A stretch of DNA of 64,000 nt from Burkholderiaceae bacterium (GTDB taxonomy: Bacteria > Pseudomonadota > Gammaproteobacteria > Burkholderiales > Burkholderiaceae_C), in NCBI GenBank assembly GCA_030695205.1, contig JAUYTN010000004.1, forward strand, positions 62,001-126,000, in the 5' to 3' direction. Position numbers and translations under genes: made by a program. The notes beneath the pieces are model-generated. The model saw nothing but the letters and a program-made list of their open reading frames with translations, was not told the origin of the DNA and searched no databases. Numbering within the stretch: the stretch's first letter is position 1; every line of letters begins with the position of its first letter. Below are positions 54,523 to 63,201 of the stretch, in pieces.

Positions 54523-56586
54523 TCATGCGTTGGCCATGCCCTGGTGTCGCAGCAGCGCATCTGGAGATGGTGTGCGGCCCCTGAACGCCACAAACGATTC
54601 CATGGCCGGGCGGCTGCCGCCCGCCTCCAGAATGGACTGGCGGTAGTGGCGGCCAGTGGTCACATCCAGCGTGGTGCCACTGGACTGTGCGGCTTCCTCA
54701 AAGGCAGCATAGGCGTCGGCTGACAGGACCTCGGCCCATTTGTAGCTGTAGTAGCCTGCGGCATACCCACCCGAAAAAATGTGGCTGAAGGTGTGGGCGG
54801 TGCGGTTGTAGGGTGGAGGCTGCAGCAACGCCACCTCGCTGCGCACCTGCTGCTGGAGGGTCAGCACGTCCGGCTTGCCATCCGTCAGGGGCACATCGCC
54901 CATGTGCAGCAGCATGTCGAACAAGGCCAGCTCGACCTGTCGCAGGGTTTGCAGACCGCTCTGGAAGTTTTTGGCCGCCAGCATCTTGTCGTACAGCGCG
55001 CGGGGCAGTGGCTCGCCGGTGTCCACATGCGCAGTCATGTGCTTGAGCACGTCCCACTCCCAACAGAAGTTTTCCATGAACTGGCTGGGCAGCTCCACCG
55101 CGTCCCACTCCACACCGCTGATGCCAGAGACGTCGCGCTCGTTCACTTGGGTGAGCAGGTGGTGCAAGCCATGACCAAATTCATGGAAGAGGGTGATCAC
55201 GTCGTCGTGGGTCAACAGCGCAGGCTGGCCACCGTTGCCTTCAGCGAAATTGCACACCAGGTGGGCCACCGGCGTTTGCAGTCGCGTGGTGTCGGGCCGC
55301 ATCCAGCGAGCACGCACGTCGTCCATCCACGCGCCGCCGCGCTTGCCAGTGCGGGCGCTCTGGTCCAGGTAGAACTGACCCACCAGCTCGGTGCCGCGCT
55401 CCAGCCTGAAAAATTGCACGCTGGGGTGCCAGGTGGCCGTCTGGTCGGGCCGAATGGACACCTCGAACAGCGTCTCGATGATGGCAAACAACCCTTGCAA
55501 CACCTTGGGGGCGGTGAAATAGGTTTTCAGCTCCTGCTCGCTGAAGGCATAGCGGGCCTCCTTGAGCTTTTCGGCAATGAATGACCAGTCCCAGGGCTGG
55601 GGGTCGCTCATGCCGAGTTCGGTACGCGCAAATTCGCGCATGTCGTCCAGGTCTTGCTGGGCGTAAGGGCGGGCTTTTTGGGCCAATTCGCGCAGAAAAC
55701 CCACCACCTCGGCGGGCGACTGAGCCATTTTGGGCACCAGCGACACGTCCGCATACGAGGCATGTCCCAACAGCTTGGCTTCTTCCTGGCGCAAGGCCAA
55801 CAGCTCTTGCATCAGGGCGGTGTTGTCGTACCGACGCTGGTCCTCGGGTGCCTGGTCGCTGGCGCGGGTGGTGTGGGCCTTGTACAGGCGCTCACGCAAG
55901 TCGCTGCGCTGGGCAAACTGCATCACGGGGATGTAGCAGGGCATTTTCAGCGTCAGCAGGTAGCCGCTGTGCCCCTGGCTTTCAGCAGCAGCACGGGCGG
56001 TGGCTTGGATGTCGGCCGGTATGCCCGCCATTTCGTCCTCGGTGGCGAGGTAACTGAACGCCTCGGTGGCGTCCAGGGCGTTTTCGCTGAATTTTTGCGA
56101 CAACTCCGCCTGACGCTCCTGGATGGCGGCAAAGCGTTGTTTGGCCTCACCCGTCAGTTCGGCCCCACCCAGCACGAAGCCGCGCATGGCATTGCGGTGG
56201 GCCTGGGCTTGCTCCGCATTCAGGGTGGCGGTGTCAATTGCCTTGTACTTGGCGTACAAGCGCTCGTCAGAGCCCAGTCGGGTCCAAAATTCGGTGACCC
56301 GTGGCAAAGCGGCGTTGTAAGCCTCGCGCAGTGCCGGGGAGTCGGCCACGCTGTTGAGGTGGTTGACGGCGCCCCAGGCCCGGCCCAGACGCTCGGTTGC
56401 GACATCCAGGCACCCGCACAGCGCGGCCCATGTGGCGGGAAAGTCGGGCTGCACCACTTGCTCCAGGGCTGCATTGGTGTTGGCCAGGAGCTCATCGAGC
56501 GCTGGGCCGATGCACTCCGGGGTGATTGCATCAAAGCGGGGCAGATCGGAAAAGTCGAGCAGCGGGTTGGGGCGGGCGTCGGTCAT
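54523..56586 (-). CDS. prlC: Oligopeptidase A (M3 metallopeptidase)
   Basis: Zinc peptidase of 687 residues that cuts short peptides in the cytosol, including cleaved signal peptides. The HExxH site is in LFHEFGHGLHH, with the third ligand Glu about 25 residues later (SQFMENFCWEW region). SHIFSGGYAAGYYSYKWAEV is typical of the C-terminal part. The ATG at 56586 starts homology; the longer frame covers yhbY antisense. It lies 17 bp after yhbY. Confidence 0.95.
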   Translation of the reverse strand: MTDARPNPLLDFSDLPRFDAITPECIGPALDELLANTNAALEQVVQPDFPATWAALCGCLDVATERLGRAWGAVNHLNSVADSPALREAYNAALPRVTEFWTRLGSDERLYAKYKAIDTATLNAEQAQAHRNAMRGFVLGGAELTGEAKQRFAAIQERQAELSQKFSENALDATEAFSYLATEDEMAGIPADIQATARAAAESQGHSGYLLTLKMPCYIPVMQFAQRSDLRERLYKAHTTRASDQAPEDQRRYDNTALMQELLALRQEEAKLLGHASYADVSLVPKMAQSPAEVVGFLRELAQKARPYAQQDLDDMREFARTELGMSDPQPWDWSFIAEKLKEARYAFSEQELKTYFTAPKVLQGLFAIIETLFEVSIRPDQTATWHPSVQFFRLERGTELVGQFYLDQSARTGKRGGAWMDDVRARWMRPDTTRLQTPVAHLVCNFAEGNGGQPALLTHDDVITLFHEFGHGLHHLLTQVNERDVSGISGVEWDAVELPSQFMENFCWEWDVLKHMTAHVDTGEPLPRALYDKMLAAKNFQSGLQTLRQVELALFDMLLHMGDVPLTDGKPDVLTLQQQVRSEVALLQPPPYNRTAHTFSHIFSGGYAAGYYSYKWAEVLSADAYAAFEEAAQSSGTTLDVTTGRHYRQSILEAGGSRPAMESFVAFRGRTPSPDALLRHQGMANA

Positions 56587-56603
56587 CGGTTGGGCGGGCG
56601 TGG

Positions 56604-57077
56604 TCAGTGGGATTGGCTCTTTTTGACGCTTTTCTTCAGCACTTTGGCCCGTTTGACGGTGCCTCCGGGCGTCAGGCGCTGGTTGCCCAGCACCCGCACG
56701 GTCTTGACCTGCGGACGCTGGCCCCCTCGGCTGCTGAACTTGAGCACCTTGACGTCGCGAGGGGCGGCACCCCGGTCCTCGTCGATGTCTTTGGGTTTGT
56801 CTTCGATTGGGCGCCACAGCACCAGCAGTTTGCCGATGTGCTGAATGGGTGCGGCGTTCAGGTCGCCCGCCAGCGTGTGCAGCATGGCTTCTCGGGCGTT
56901 GCGGTCGTCGGAGAAGACGCGGATTTTGATGAGGCCGTGCGCTTTGAGGGCATGGTCGGCTTCTTTGGTGACGGCGGGGGTCAAGCCATCGTTGCCAATG
57001 AAGACAACAGGTGACAGGTGGTGTGCGTCGGCGCGGTGGCTCTTGCGCTGAGCGGGCGTGAGTTGGATCTGGGGCAT
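56604..57077 (-). CDS. yhbY: YhbY-family RNA-binding protein
   Basis: Protein of 157 residues. The CRM domain is visible: LTPAQRKSHRADAHHLSPVV, FIGNDGLTPAV and LIKIRVFSDDR, then GKLLVLWRP. YhbY binds pre-50S ribosomal subunits. A basic C-terminal tail of about 60 residues (ending KRAKVLKKSVKKSQSH) is extra. It is divergent from rlmE; GATAAT stands only six bases before the ATG, so the message may be nearly leaderless. Confidence 0.9.
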   Translation of the reverse strand: MPQIQLTPAQRKSHRADAHHLSPVVFIGNDGLTPAVTKEADHALKAHGLIKIRVFSDDRNAREAMLHTLAGDLNAAPIQHIGKLLVLWRPIEDKPKDIDEDRGAAPRDVKVLKFSSRGGQRPQVKTVRVLGNQRLTPGGTVKRAKVLKKSVKKSQSH

Positions 57078-57136
57078 GGGACAATTATCGGTGATCACTC
57101 TGTTCTCTCGGGCAGCGGGCGAAATTTCTACGGGCC

Positions 57137-57802
57137 ATGAAAGTCAACACCAAAAGCAAGAAGGTCAACAAAGCATGGCTGAACGATCATGTCAACGACA
57201 CCTACGTCAAGCTGGCCAAGCAAGAGGGCTACCGGGCGCGCGCAGCCTACAAACTCAAAGAGATTGACGAGACCCTGGGGCTGATCAGGCCTGGCCAGTG
57301 CGTGGTGGACCTGGGGTCCACCCCTGGCGCCTGGAGCCAGTATGTGCGGCGGCGGCTGTCGCCGCAGGGTGCCGCAGCGGGTCAGCTCGACGGCGCGATT
57401 GTGGCCATGGACATCCTGCCCATGGACCCGATCGAGGGCGTGAGGTTTATTCAAGGCGATTTCCGGGAAGAGGACACACTGGCAGCCCTGCGGGAGGCCC
57501 TCGGGCCGCACGCTGCCGAGCACCGCGTGGATGCCGTGGTGTCCGACATGGCCCCCAACCTGTCGGGCATTGAAACCGTGGATGCGGCCCGGATATCGCT
57601 GCTGGTGGAGCTGGCGGTGGATTTTGCGCTGGCCCACCTCAGGCCCGAGGGCTCGTTGGTGGCCAAGGTGTTCCATGGCAGTGGCTACAGTGACCTTGTG
57701 CAGCTGTTTCGTCGGAATTTCAAGGTGGTCAAGGCCATCAAGCCCAAGGCGTCGCGTGACAAATCCTCTGAAACCTTTTTGGTGGGCATCGGTCTGAAAT
57801 GA
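57137..57802 (+). CDS. rlmE: 23S rRNA (uridine-2'-O-)-methyltransferase RlmE/FtsJ
   Basis: Methyltransferase of 221 residues that modifies U2552 of 23S rRNA. The SAM loop is [15 protein letters not shown] and the K-D-K-E set includes Asp in [10 protein letters not shown] and Lys in [10 protein letters not shown]. It lies next to yhbY and before ftsH, the classical order in which heat-shock control is shared. Confidence 0.96.
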   Translation: MKVNTKSKKVNKAWLNDHVNDTYVKLAKQEGYRARAAYKLKEIDETLGLIRPGQCVVDLGSTPGAWSQYVRRRLSPQGAAAGQLDGAIVAMDILPMDPIEGVRFIQGDFREEDTLAALREALGPHAAEHRVDAVVSDMAPNLSGIETVDAARISLLVELAVDFALAHLRPEGSLVAKVFHGSGYSDLVQLFRRNFKVVKAIKPKASRDKSSETFLVGIGLK

Positions 57803-57818
57803 CCAGTGGCCGCTTCGA

Positions 57819-57860
57819 TGGCTTTTTTCAATCGAGCAAATAGGCTGAGCTAGTAGGGGT
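57819..57860 (+). repeat. AT-rich dispersed-element-like block before ftsH
   Basis: GATGGCTTTTTTCAATCGAG leads to GGCTGAGCTAGTAG, a shortened match to the element family. It lies in the 142 bp gap between rlmE and ftsH. Confidence 0.35.
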
Positions 57861-57886
57861 TGAGGTAATTGTCAAGCCCCCGCATT

Positions 57887-57916
57887 CTTGAAACGCCTAA
57901 AATCCGCACAACATGC
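57887..57916 (+). promoter_or_regulatory. Sigma-32-like promoter before ftsH
   Basis: CTTGAAA at 57887-57893 equals the heat-shock -35 consensus. About 12 bases later stands CCGCACAACAT, a loose match to the C-rich -10. It lies about 30 bp before the ribosome binding site of ftsH, a known heat-shock gene in other proteobacteria. Confidence 0.5.
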
Positions 57917-57944
57917 CAACAAGTCAATCAATCAGGAGTCGGAC

Positions 57945-59861
57945 TTGAACAATCAGTGGTTTTCCAAAATAGCCGTGTGGATGGTCATTGCCATGGTGCT
58001 CTTCACCGTGTTCAAGCAATTTGACGGACGCCAAGCGGTCGGGTCCGGTTATATGGGGTACTCGGAGTTTCTGGACGAGGTGAAGGCCAGCCGCATCAAG
58101 AGCGCCACCATTGCCGAGGGAGCAGGAGGCACAGAGATCACGGCCATCACCATTGACGACCGGCGCGTGCGCACCACTGCGACGTTTCTGGACCGTGGGC
58201 TTGTGGGTGACCTGATTGCCAATGACGTCAAGTTCGACGTCAAACCGCGCGAAGAAGGTTCTTTGCTGATGACGCTCTTGGTTAGCTGGGGCCCCATGCT
58301 GCTGTTGATCGGGGTGTGGATCTACTTCATGCGACAGATGCAAGGTGGCGGCAAGGGCGGTGCATTCAGCTTTGGCAAAAGCAAGGCACGCATGCTGGAC
58401 GAGAACAACAACACGGTGACCTTTGCCGATGTGGCTGGCTGCGACGAGGCCAAAGAAGAGGTGAAGGAGGTGGTTGACTTTCTGAAAGACCCCCAGCGCT
58501 TCCAAAAGCTCGGTGGACGCATCCCCCGTGGTCTGTTGCTGGTGGGACCGCCCGGAACGGGTAAAACCCTGTTGGCCAAAGGCATAGCCGGCGAAGCCAA
58601 GGTGCCGTTTTTCAGCATTTCCGGCTCTGATTTCGTCGAGATGTTTGTGGGTGTGGGTGCAGCCCGCGTGCGTGACATGTTCGAGAACGCCAAGAAGAAC
58701 GCACCATGCATCATCTTCATTGATGAAATCGACGCCGTGGGCCGCCAGCGTGGTGCGGGCTTGGGCGGCGGCAACGATGAGCGCGAACAAACTCTCAACC
58801 AGATGCTGGTGGAGATGGACGGCTTTGAAACCAACCTGGGCGTGATCGTGGTGGCCGCGACCAACCGGCCCGACATCCTGGATGCTGCTCTGCTTCGCCC
58901 TGGGCGTTTTGACCGGCAGGTGTACGTGACGCTGCCCGATATTCGTGGTCGCGAACAAATTCTCAATGTCCACATGCGCAAGGTGCCACTGGGTGCCGAC
59001 GTGAATGCCAGCATCATTGCCCGAGGTACACCCGGCATGAGCGGTGCCGACCTGGCCAACCTGTGCAACGAAGCGGCACTGATGGCCGCACGCCGCAACG
59101 CGCGCACTGTTGAAATGCAGGATTTTGAAAAAGCCAAAGACAAAATCTTCATGGGCCCCGAGCGCAAGAGCATGGTCATGCCCGAAGAAGAGCGCAAAAA
59201 CACGGCATACCACGAGTCTGGTCATGCGCTGATCGGCAAACTTCTGCCCAAATGTGACCCTGTACACAAAGTGACCATCATTCCCCGCGGCCGTGCCCTG
59301 GGTGTGACCATGAGTTTGCCGGCACAGGATCGCTACAGCTACGACAAGGACTACATGCTGAACCAGATCAGCATGTTGTTCGGTGGTCGCATTGCCGAAG
59401 AAGTGTTCATGAACCAGATGACCACAGGCGCCAGCAACGATTTTGAGCGAGCCACCACCATTGCCCGGGACATGGTGATGCGCTACGGCATGACTGACGC
59501 ATTGGGTCCCATGGTGTATGCCGAAAACGAGGGCGAGGTGTTTCTGGGCCGTTCGGTGACCAAAACCACCAACATGAGCGAACAGACCATGCAAAAGGTC
59601 GACGCCGAAGTACGCCGAATCATTGACCAGCAGTACGCGCTGGCCCGCCAGCTGATTGAGGAACACAGCGACCAGATGCACGCCATGGCCAAGGCCTTGC
59701 TGGAATGGGAAACCATAGACGCTGACCAGATTGACGACATCATGGCCGGCAAGCCTCCGCGCCCCCCCAAGGACTGGACGCCACGCAACCCGTCGGTCGG
59801 TGGCGGTGGGAGCGGCGGTGCGCCTGCCGTCTCGCCCGACGCAGCGCCCACAGCGGCCTGA
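57945..59861 (+). CDS. ftsH: ATP-dependent zinc metalloprotease FtsH
   Basis: Membrane protease of 638 residues that degrades membrane and regulatory proteins. Two membrane helices lie near residues 5-22 and 105-125. The AAA domain shows Walker A GPPGTGKT and the SRH region; the protease site is HESGH. The tail is Gly/Ala/Pro-rich. The start is TTG at 57945, because homology begins [12 protein letters not shown] and AGGAG lies eight bases upstream. Two terminators follow. Confidence 0.96.
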   Translation: MNNQWFSKIAVWMVIAMVLFTVFKQFDGRQAVGSGYMGYSEFLDEVKASRIKSATIAEGAGGTEITAITIDDRRVRTTATFLDRGLVGDLIANDVKFDVKPREEGSLLMTLLVSWGPMLLLIGVWIYFMRQMQGGGKGGAFSFGKSKARMLDENNNTVTFADVAGCDEAKEEVKEVVDFLKDPQRFQKLGGRIPRGLLLVGPPGTGKTLLAKGIAGEAKVPFFSISGSDFVEMFVGVGAARVRDMFENAKKNAPCIIFIDEIDAVGRQRGAGLGGGNDEREQTLNQMLVEMDGFETNLGVIVVAATNRPDILDAALLRPGRFDRQVYVTLPDIRGREQILNVHMRKVPLGADVNASIIARGTPGMSGADLANLCNEAALMAARRNARTVEMQDFEKAKDKIFMGPERKSMVMPEEERKNTAYHESGHALIGKLLPKCDPVHKVTIIPRGRALGVTMSLPAQDRYSYDKDYMLNQISMLFGGRIAEEVFMNQMTTGASNDFERATTIARDMVMRYGMTDALGPMVYAENEGEVFLGRSVTKTTNMSEQTMQKVDAEVRRIIDQQYALARQLIEEHSDQMHAMAKALLEWETIDADQIDDIMAGKPPRPPKDWTPRNPSVGGGGSGGAPAVSPDAAPTAA

Positions 59862-59876
59862 GCGTTGTGAGCGTCT

Positions 59877-59903
59877 CCCCGCTGTTTGGCGGGGTCTCTT
59901 TTT
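59877..59903 (+). terminator. First terminator after ftsH
   Basis: CCCCGC and GCGGGG pair around TGTTTG, followed by TCTCTTTTT. Confidence 0.75.
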
Positions 59904-59907
59904 GAAC

Positions 59908-59936
59908 AAGCCGGGAGTGATCCCGGCTTTGTTTTT
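59908..59936 (+). terminator. Second terminator after ftsH
   Basis: AAGCCGGGA and TCCCGGCTT form a perfect 9 bp stem with a GTGA loop, followed by TGTTTTT. Together with the first hairpin it isolates ftsH from folP. Confidence 0.8.
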
Positions 59937-59959
59937 GGCCCAACTTTTTCGCACGCTCT

Positions 59960-60850
59960 ATGAAGTGGCAAACCTCCCGTTTCCTCATTGATGTTTCCAG
60001 GCCCCAGGTCATGGGCATCGTGAACATCACCCCGGACTCGTTTTCCGATGGCGGACGCTGGGCCGGACCGGCCGCGGCCATGCGTCATTGCGACACATTG
60101 GTGGCCCAGGGGGCTGACATTCTGGACCTGGGTGCGGAGTCCAGCCGACCCGGAGCCGCGCCCGTTCCTCTGGAGCTGGAGTTGCAAAGGTTGATGCCTG
60201 TGTTGGCCTATGCGGTCACGCTGGGGGTGCCCGTGTCAGTGGACACCTGCAAGCCGGAGGTGATGCACGCTGCGTTGGACGCAGGGGCGGACATCATCAA
60301 CGACATTTGGGCACTGCGCCAACCATGGCTTGCAGGTGGCGTATCCGCCGCGCAAGCTGTGGCTGCACACCCTACATGCGGTGTGTGCTTGATGCACATG
60401 CACCGCAACCCTGCCGACATGCAGCAGTTTCCCATGCAGGGTGATGTGGTGGTGCAGGTTAAAGAATTTCTGCAGCAAAGAGTTTTTGATGCACAAGCGC
60501 TGGGCATCAAAAACAATCGAATTTTTGTGGATCCAGGCATTGGTTTTGGAAAAACCGCCGAGCAAAATCTGGCGTTGTTGGCGCGACAATCTGAGCTTGC
60601 CCCTGCTGGCGTCGGATTGCTGGCGGGGTGGTCGCGCAAAAGTTCTCTTGCAGTGTTGGCTGCGTCTGTGGGTGCCGAGTTGGGGGCTACCGATGTGGCG
60701 TCAGACCGCCTGGTGCCCAGTGTGGTGGCCGCTTTGCTGGCGATTCAGCGCGGTGCGCGCGTGGTTCGGGTGCACGATGTGAAGGAAACTGTGCAGATGG
60801 TCAGACTGTGGCAAGCCGTTGGAAGCGTGCCTGCGGCGTCCGCGCGTTGA
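59960..60850 (+). CDS. folP: Dihydropteroate synthase
   Basis: Folate enzyme of 296 residues that joins p-aminobenzoate to the pterin pyrophosphate and is the sulfonamide target. The signatures are VMGIVNITPDSFSDGG, DLGAESSRPGA and, later, VDPGIGFGKT and GWSRKSSL. An 11 bp inverted repeat with a GCGCTGG loop lies in the coding sequence at 60482-60514. It precedes glmM by 49 bp. Confidence 0.96.
   Translation: MKWQTSRFLIDVSRPQVMGIVNITPDSFSDGGRWAGPAAAMRHCDTLVAQGADILDLGAESSRPGAAPVPLELELQRLMPVLAYAVTLGVPVSVDTCKPEVMHAALDAGADIINDIWALRQPWLAGGVSAAQAVAAHPTCGVCLMHMHRNPADMQQFPMQGDVVVQVKEFLQQRVFDAQALGIKNNRIFVDPGIGFGKTAEQNLALLARQSELAPAGVGLLAGWSRKSSLAVLAASVGAELGATDVASDRLVPSVVAALLAIQRGARVVRVHDVKETVQMVRLWQAVGSVPAASAR
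60482..60514 (+). repeat. Perfect inverted repeat inside folP
   Basis: GTTTTTGATGC and GCATCAAAAAC are exact reverse complements around ACAAGCGCTGG. The stretch is AT-rich and the loop resembles the core of the dispersed elements. It encodes FDAQALGIKN without an obvious length change. Confidence 0.5.
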
Positions 60851-60899
60851 GCCATCGACCGGTTGGTGAGTTTTTCAAAAAATAGGAGGAAAGAAGCAC

Positions 60900-62258
60900 A
60901 TGAGCAGACGCTATTTTGGTACGGACGGTATCCGGGGCACGGTGGGGGTCAGTCCCATTACCCCGGACTTCATCATGAAACTGGCCCATTCGGTGGGTCG
61001 GGTTCTTCGGCGGGACGGATCTCGCCCAACGGTATTGATTGGCAAAGACACACGCATATCGGGTTACATGCTGGAGAGTGCGCTGGAGTCTGGCTTCAAC
61101 TCTGCCGGTGTGGACGTGGTGCTGTTGGGGCCAGTGCCCACCCCTGCGGTGGCCTACCTCACCCGAGCATTGCGTGCGGATCTGGGTGTGGTCATCAGCG
61201 CCAGCCACAATCCGTTTGAGGACAACGGAATCAAGTTTTTCAGCGCCCACGGCGCCAAGCTCCCAGATGGTTGGGAGCTGGAGGTGGAGGCCATGTTGGA
61301 CCAGCCGCCAGCTTGGGTCAACTCTGCGGCGCTGGGCAAGGCCCGTCGGCTTGATGATGCTGCCGGTCGCTACATTGAGTTTTGCAAAAGCACGTTTCCC
61401 AACGATCTGACCCTGAAAGGTTTGCGGATCGTGGTCGATGGCGCGCACGGCGCTGCCTACCAGATTGCGCCGACGGTGTTTCACGAGTTGGGTGCAGAGG
61501 TGGTGGCCATCGGATGTTCTCCCGATGGGCTCAATATCAACCTCAACGTGGGTGCCACGCATCCACAGGCGCTGGTGGAGGCCGTCAAGGCACACCGCGC
61601 AGACTTTGGTGTCGCCTTGGATGGTGACGCTGACCGTTTGCAAATTGTTGACCGGCACGGGCGATTGTTCAATGGCGATGAGCTGCTGTACGTCATGGCC
61701 AGCGATCGCTTGCGCACAAGCCAGGCACTGGGTCTGCCGCGCGGGCCTGAGATGGCCGGCGTTGTGGGTACGTTGATGACCAACATGGCGGTTGAACTCG
61801 CGCTTAGAGATGCAGGTTTCGAGTTCGTTCGGGCCAAGGTGGGGGACCGCTATGTCTTGGAGGAGTTGGAAAAGCGCGGTTGGCAGTTGGGCGGCGAGGG
61901 TTCTGGCCACCTCCTGGCACTGGACAGGCACACCACAGGCGACGGACTGGTATCGGCGTTGCAAATTTTGAAAGCGGTGGTTCGCTCGGGCGAAGAGCTG
62001 GCCGATTTGCTGTCCGAGGTCACGCTGTTCCCGCAGACCTTGCTGAATGTGCGTCTCAAGCCCGGCCAGGACTGGAAGAACAATGAACGGCTGCAGAGTG
62101 AAATTGCCGCGGTGGAGCAGGAATTGGGTACCAATGGTCGGGTGTTGGTGCGTGCCAGTGGCACAGAGCCGCTGCTGCGGTTGATGGTGGAGGCCAGAGA
62201 CGGAAACGTTGCCCGCCAGCTGGCCCAGCGTCTGGCCGATGCGGTTGTTTCTGTCTGA
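60900..62258 (+). CDS. glmM: Phosphoglucosamine mutase
   Basis: Enzyme of 452 residues that turns glucosamine-6-phosphate into glucosamine-1-phosphate for cell-wall synthesis. It shows YFGTDGIRG, the phosphoserine loop [14 protein letters not shown], the metal loop DGDADRL and the sugar loop EGSGHLL. The C-terminal [14 protein letters not shown] binds phosphate. TAGGAGGAAAG precedes the ATG. The GNAT gene overlaps its stop by one base. Confidence 0.97.
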   Translation: MSRRYFGTDGIRGTVGVSPITPDFIMKLAHSVGRVLRRDGSRPTVLIGKDTRISGYMLESALESGFNSAGVDVVLLGPVPTPAVAYLTRALRADLGVVISASHNPFEDNGIKFFSAHGAKLPDGWELEVEAMLDQPPAWVNSAALGKARRLDDAAGRYIEFCKSTFPNDLTLKGLRIVVDGAHGAAYQIAPTVFHELGAEVVAIGCSPDGLNINLNVGATHPQALVEAVKAHRADFGVALDGDADRLQIVDRHGRLFNGDELLYVMASDRLRTSQALGLPRGPEMAGVVGTLMTNMAVELALRDAGFEFVRAKVGDRYVLEELEKRGWQLGGEGSGHLLALDRHTTGDGLVSALQILKAVVRSGEELADLLSEVTLFPQTLLNVRLKPGQDWKNNERLQSEIAAVEQELGTNGRVLVRASGTEPLLRLMVEARDGNVARQLAQRLADAVVSV

Positions 62259-62821
62259 TGGCCAGCAATATGGTCGTTGTTGGGGCAGGGGACCGAGATC
62301 TGTCTTATCGGTTGGAAGCCCCGTGGGGCTACGCCAGGTTGGTCAACTATGCGGATTGCGCAGACGCAGCCGCCTTGGTTCAGCTGCTGGATGCGTACGC
62401 CCAGGACCCAGCTGGTGGAGGCGAACCACTGAGTGACTTTGCCAAGGACAATCTGCCTGTTTCGCTGTCTCAGAGGGCGGCGTTCAGCATCATTGCTGTT
62501 GCCGATGGTCGGCCTGTCGGCTTGGTCAACTGTCTTGAAGGGTTCTCCACCTTTGCCTGTCAGACACTGGTCAACGTACATGACGTGGCGGTGGTCGCCG
62601 ACTTTCGTGGGCACGGAGTCGGTCGCGTGATGCTTGAATTGGCTGAGCGCGAAGCGCTTCGCCGGGGTGCTTGCAAGCTCACGCTGGAGGTACTGTCCAA
62701 CAACCTGCCTGCCCGTACCTTGTACGAGCGCATGGGTTTTGCTGATTACCAGTTGTCCCCCGACATGGGCAGCGCGTGTTTTATGCAGAAATGGCTGAAA
62801 CCGCCGGTAAACCATCTATAA
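62258..62821 (+). CDS. GNAT-family N-acetyltransferase
   Basis: Acetyltransferase of 187 residues. The acetyl-CoA loop is [16 protein letters not shown] and the C-terminal part shows [17 protein letters not shown]. The substrate is unknown. The start overlaps the glmM stop, so the pair is co-translated. Its TAA stop lies inside the -10 box of the following tRNA-Pro. Confidence 0.9.
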   Translation: MASNMVVVGAGDRDLSYRLEAPWGYARLVNYADCADAAALVQLLDAYAQDPAGGGEPLSDFAKDNLPVSLSQRAAFSIIAVADGRPVGLVNCLEGFSTFACQTLVNVHDVAVVADFRGHGVGRVMLELAEREALRRGACKLTLEVLSNNLPARTLYERMGFADYQLSPDMGSACFMQKWLKPPVNHL

Positions 62822-62833
62822 TGCAAGGCTTGT

Positions 62834-62910
62834 CGGGGCGTAGCGCAGCCTGGTAGCGCATCTGCTTTGGGAGCAGAGGGTCGTGAGTTCGAATCCCACC
62901 GCCCCGACCA
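62834..62910 (+). tRNA. tRNA-Pro (anticodon TGG)
   Basis: Acceptor CGGGGCG pairs with CGCCCCG; anticodon stem TCTGC/GCAGA holds the loop TTTGGGA; T arm GTGAG.TTCGAAT is present and CCA is encoded. Anticodon UGG reads CCN proline codons. TATAAT at 62817-62822 is the -10 box. Confidence 0.95.
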
Positions 62911-62918
62911 ATTACGAC

Positions 62919-62954
62919 AAAAAGGCCCAATGCTTCAAGTGTTGGGCCTTTTTT
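62919..62954 (+). terminator. Terminator after tRNA-Pro
   Basis: AAAAAGGCCCAA and TTGGGCCTTTTT pair perfectly around an 11-base loop, followed by one more T. It may act from both sides. Confidence 0.8.
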
Positions 62955-62964
62955 CATGGATTTT

Positions 62965-63041
62965 CTGTCCGTAGCTCAGTTGGATAGAGCACCGGCCTTC
63001 TAAGCCGGTTGTCGCTGGTTCGATCCCAGCCGGGCAGGCCA
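62965..63041 (+). tRNA. tRNA-Arg (anticodon TCT)
   Basis: Acceptor CTGTCCG pairs with CGGGCAG (one G-T pair). Anticodon stem CCGGC/GCCGG holds CTTCTAA; T arm GCTGG/CCAGC surrounds TTCGATC; CCA is encoded. Anticodon UCU reads AGA and AGG. Confidence 0.94.
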
Positions 63042-63065
63042 ACCCCATGCAAGGCCTTGGTATAG

Positions 63066-63137
63066 GGCCACGACTGGACGATCCACCCAGTCGATGGCCA
63101 TGACTCACCAGCCGATGAGTCCTCTCCCTCGCAGAGG
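63066..63137 (+). other. Three contiguous hairpins after tRNA-Arg
   Basis: First, GGCCACGACTGG pairs with CCAGTCG and TGGCC (one bulged A) around a nine-base loop at 63066-63099. Next, GACTCA/TGAGTC at 63102-63121. Third, CTCT/AGAG at 63122-63136 (CCTCT/AGAGG if shared). No T-run follows. It could be a tRNA trailer, a small RNA or a decayed attachment site. Confidence 0.45.
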
Positions 63138-63201
63138 CTGCTCAGCGATCTGACTGCCACCGACAAATGTGGGGTGCGTCGGTTGCGTCGCAATCTGGGC
63201 C

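Noticed and set aside
63102..63137. Possible hammerhead ribozyme suggested by a GATGAG stretch
   Set aside because: The required GAAA core and third stem are missing.
62954..63193. 79-codon minus-strand frame over tRNA-Arg
   Set aside because: It is the antisense of the tRNA; such proteins are frequent annotation artefacts.
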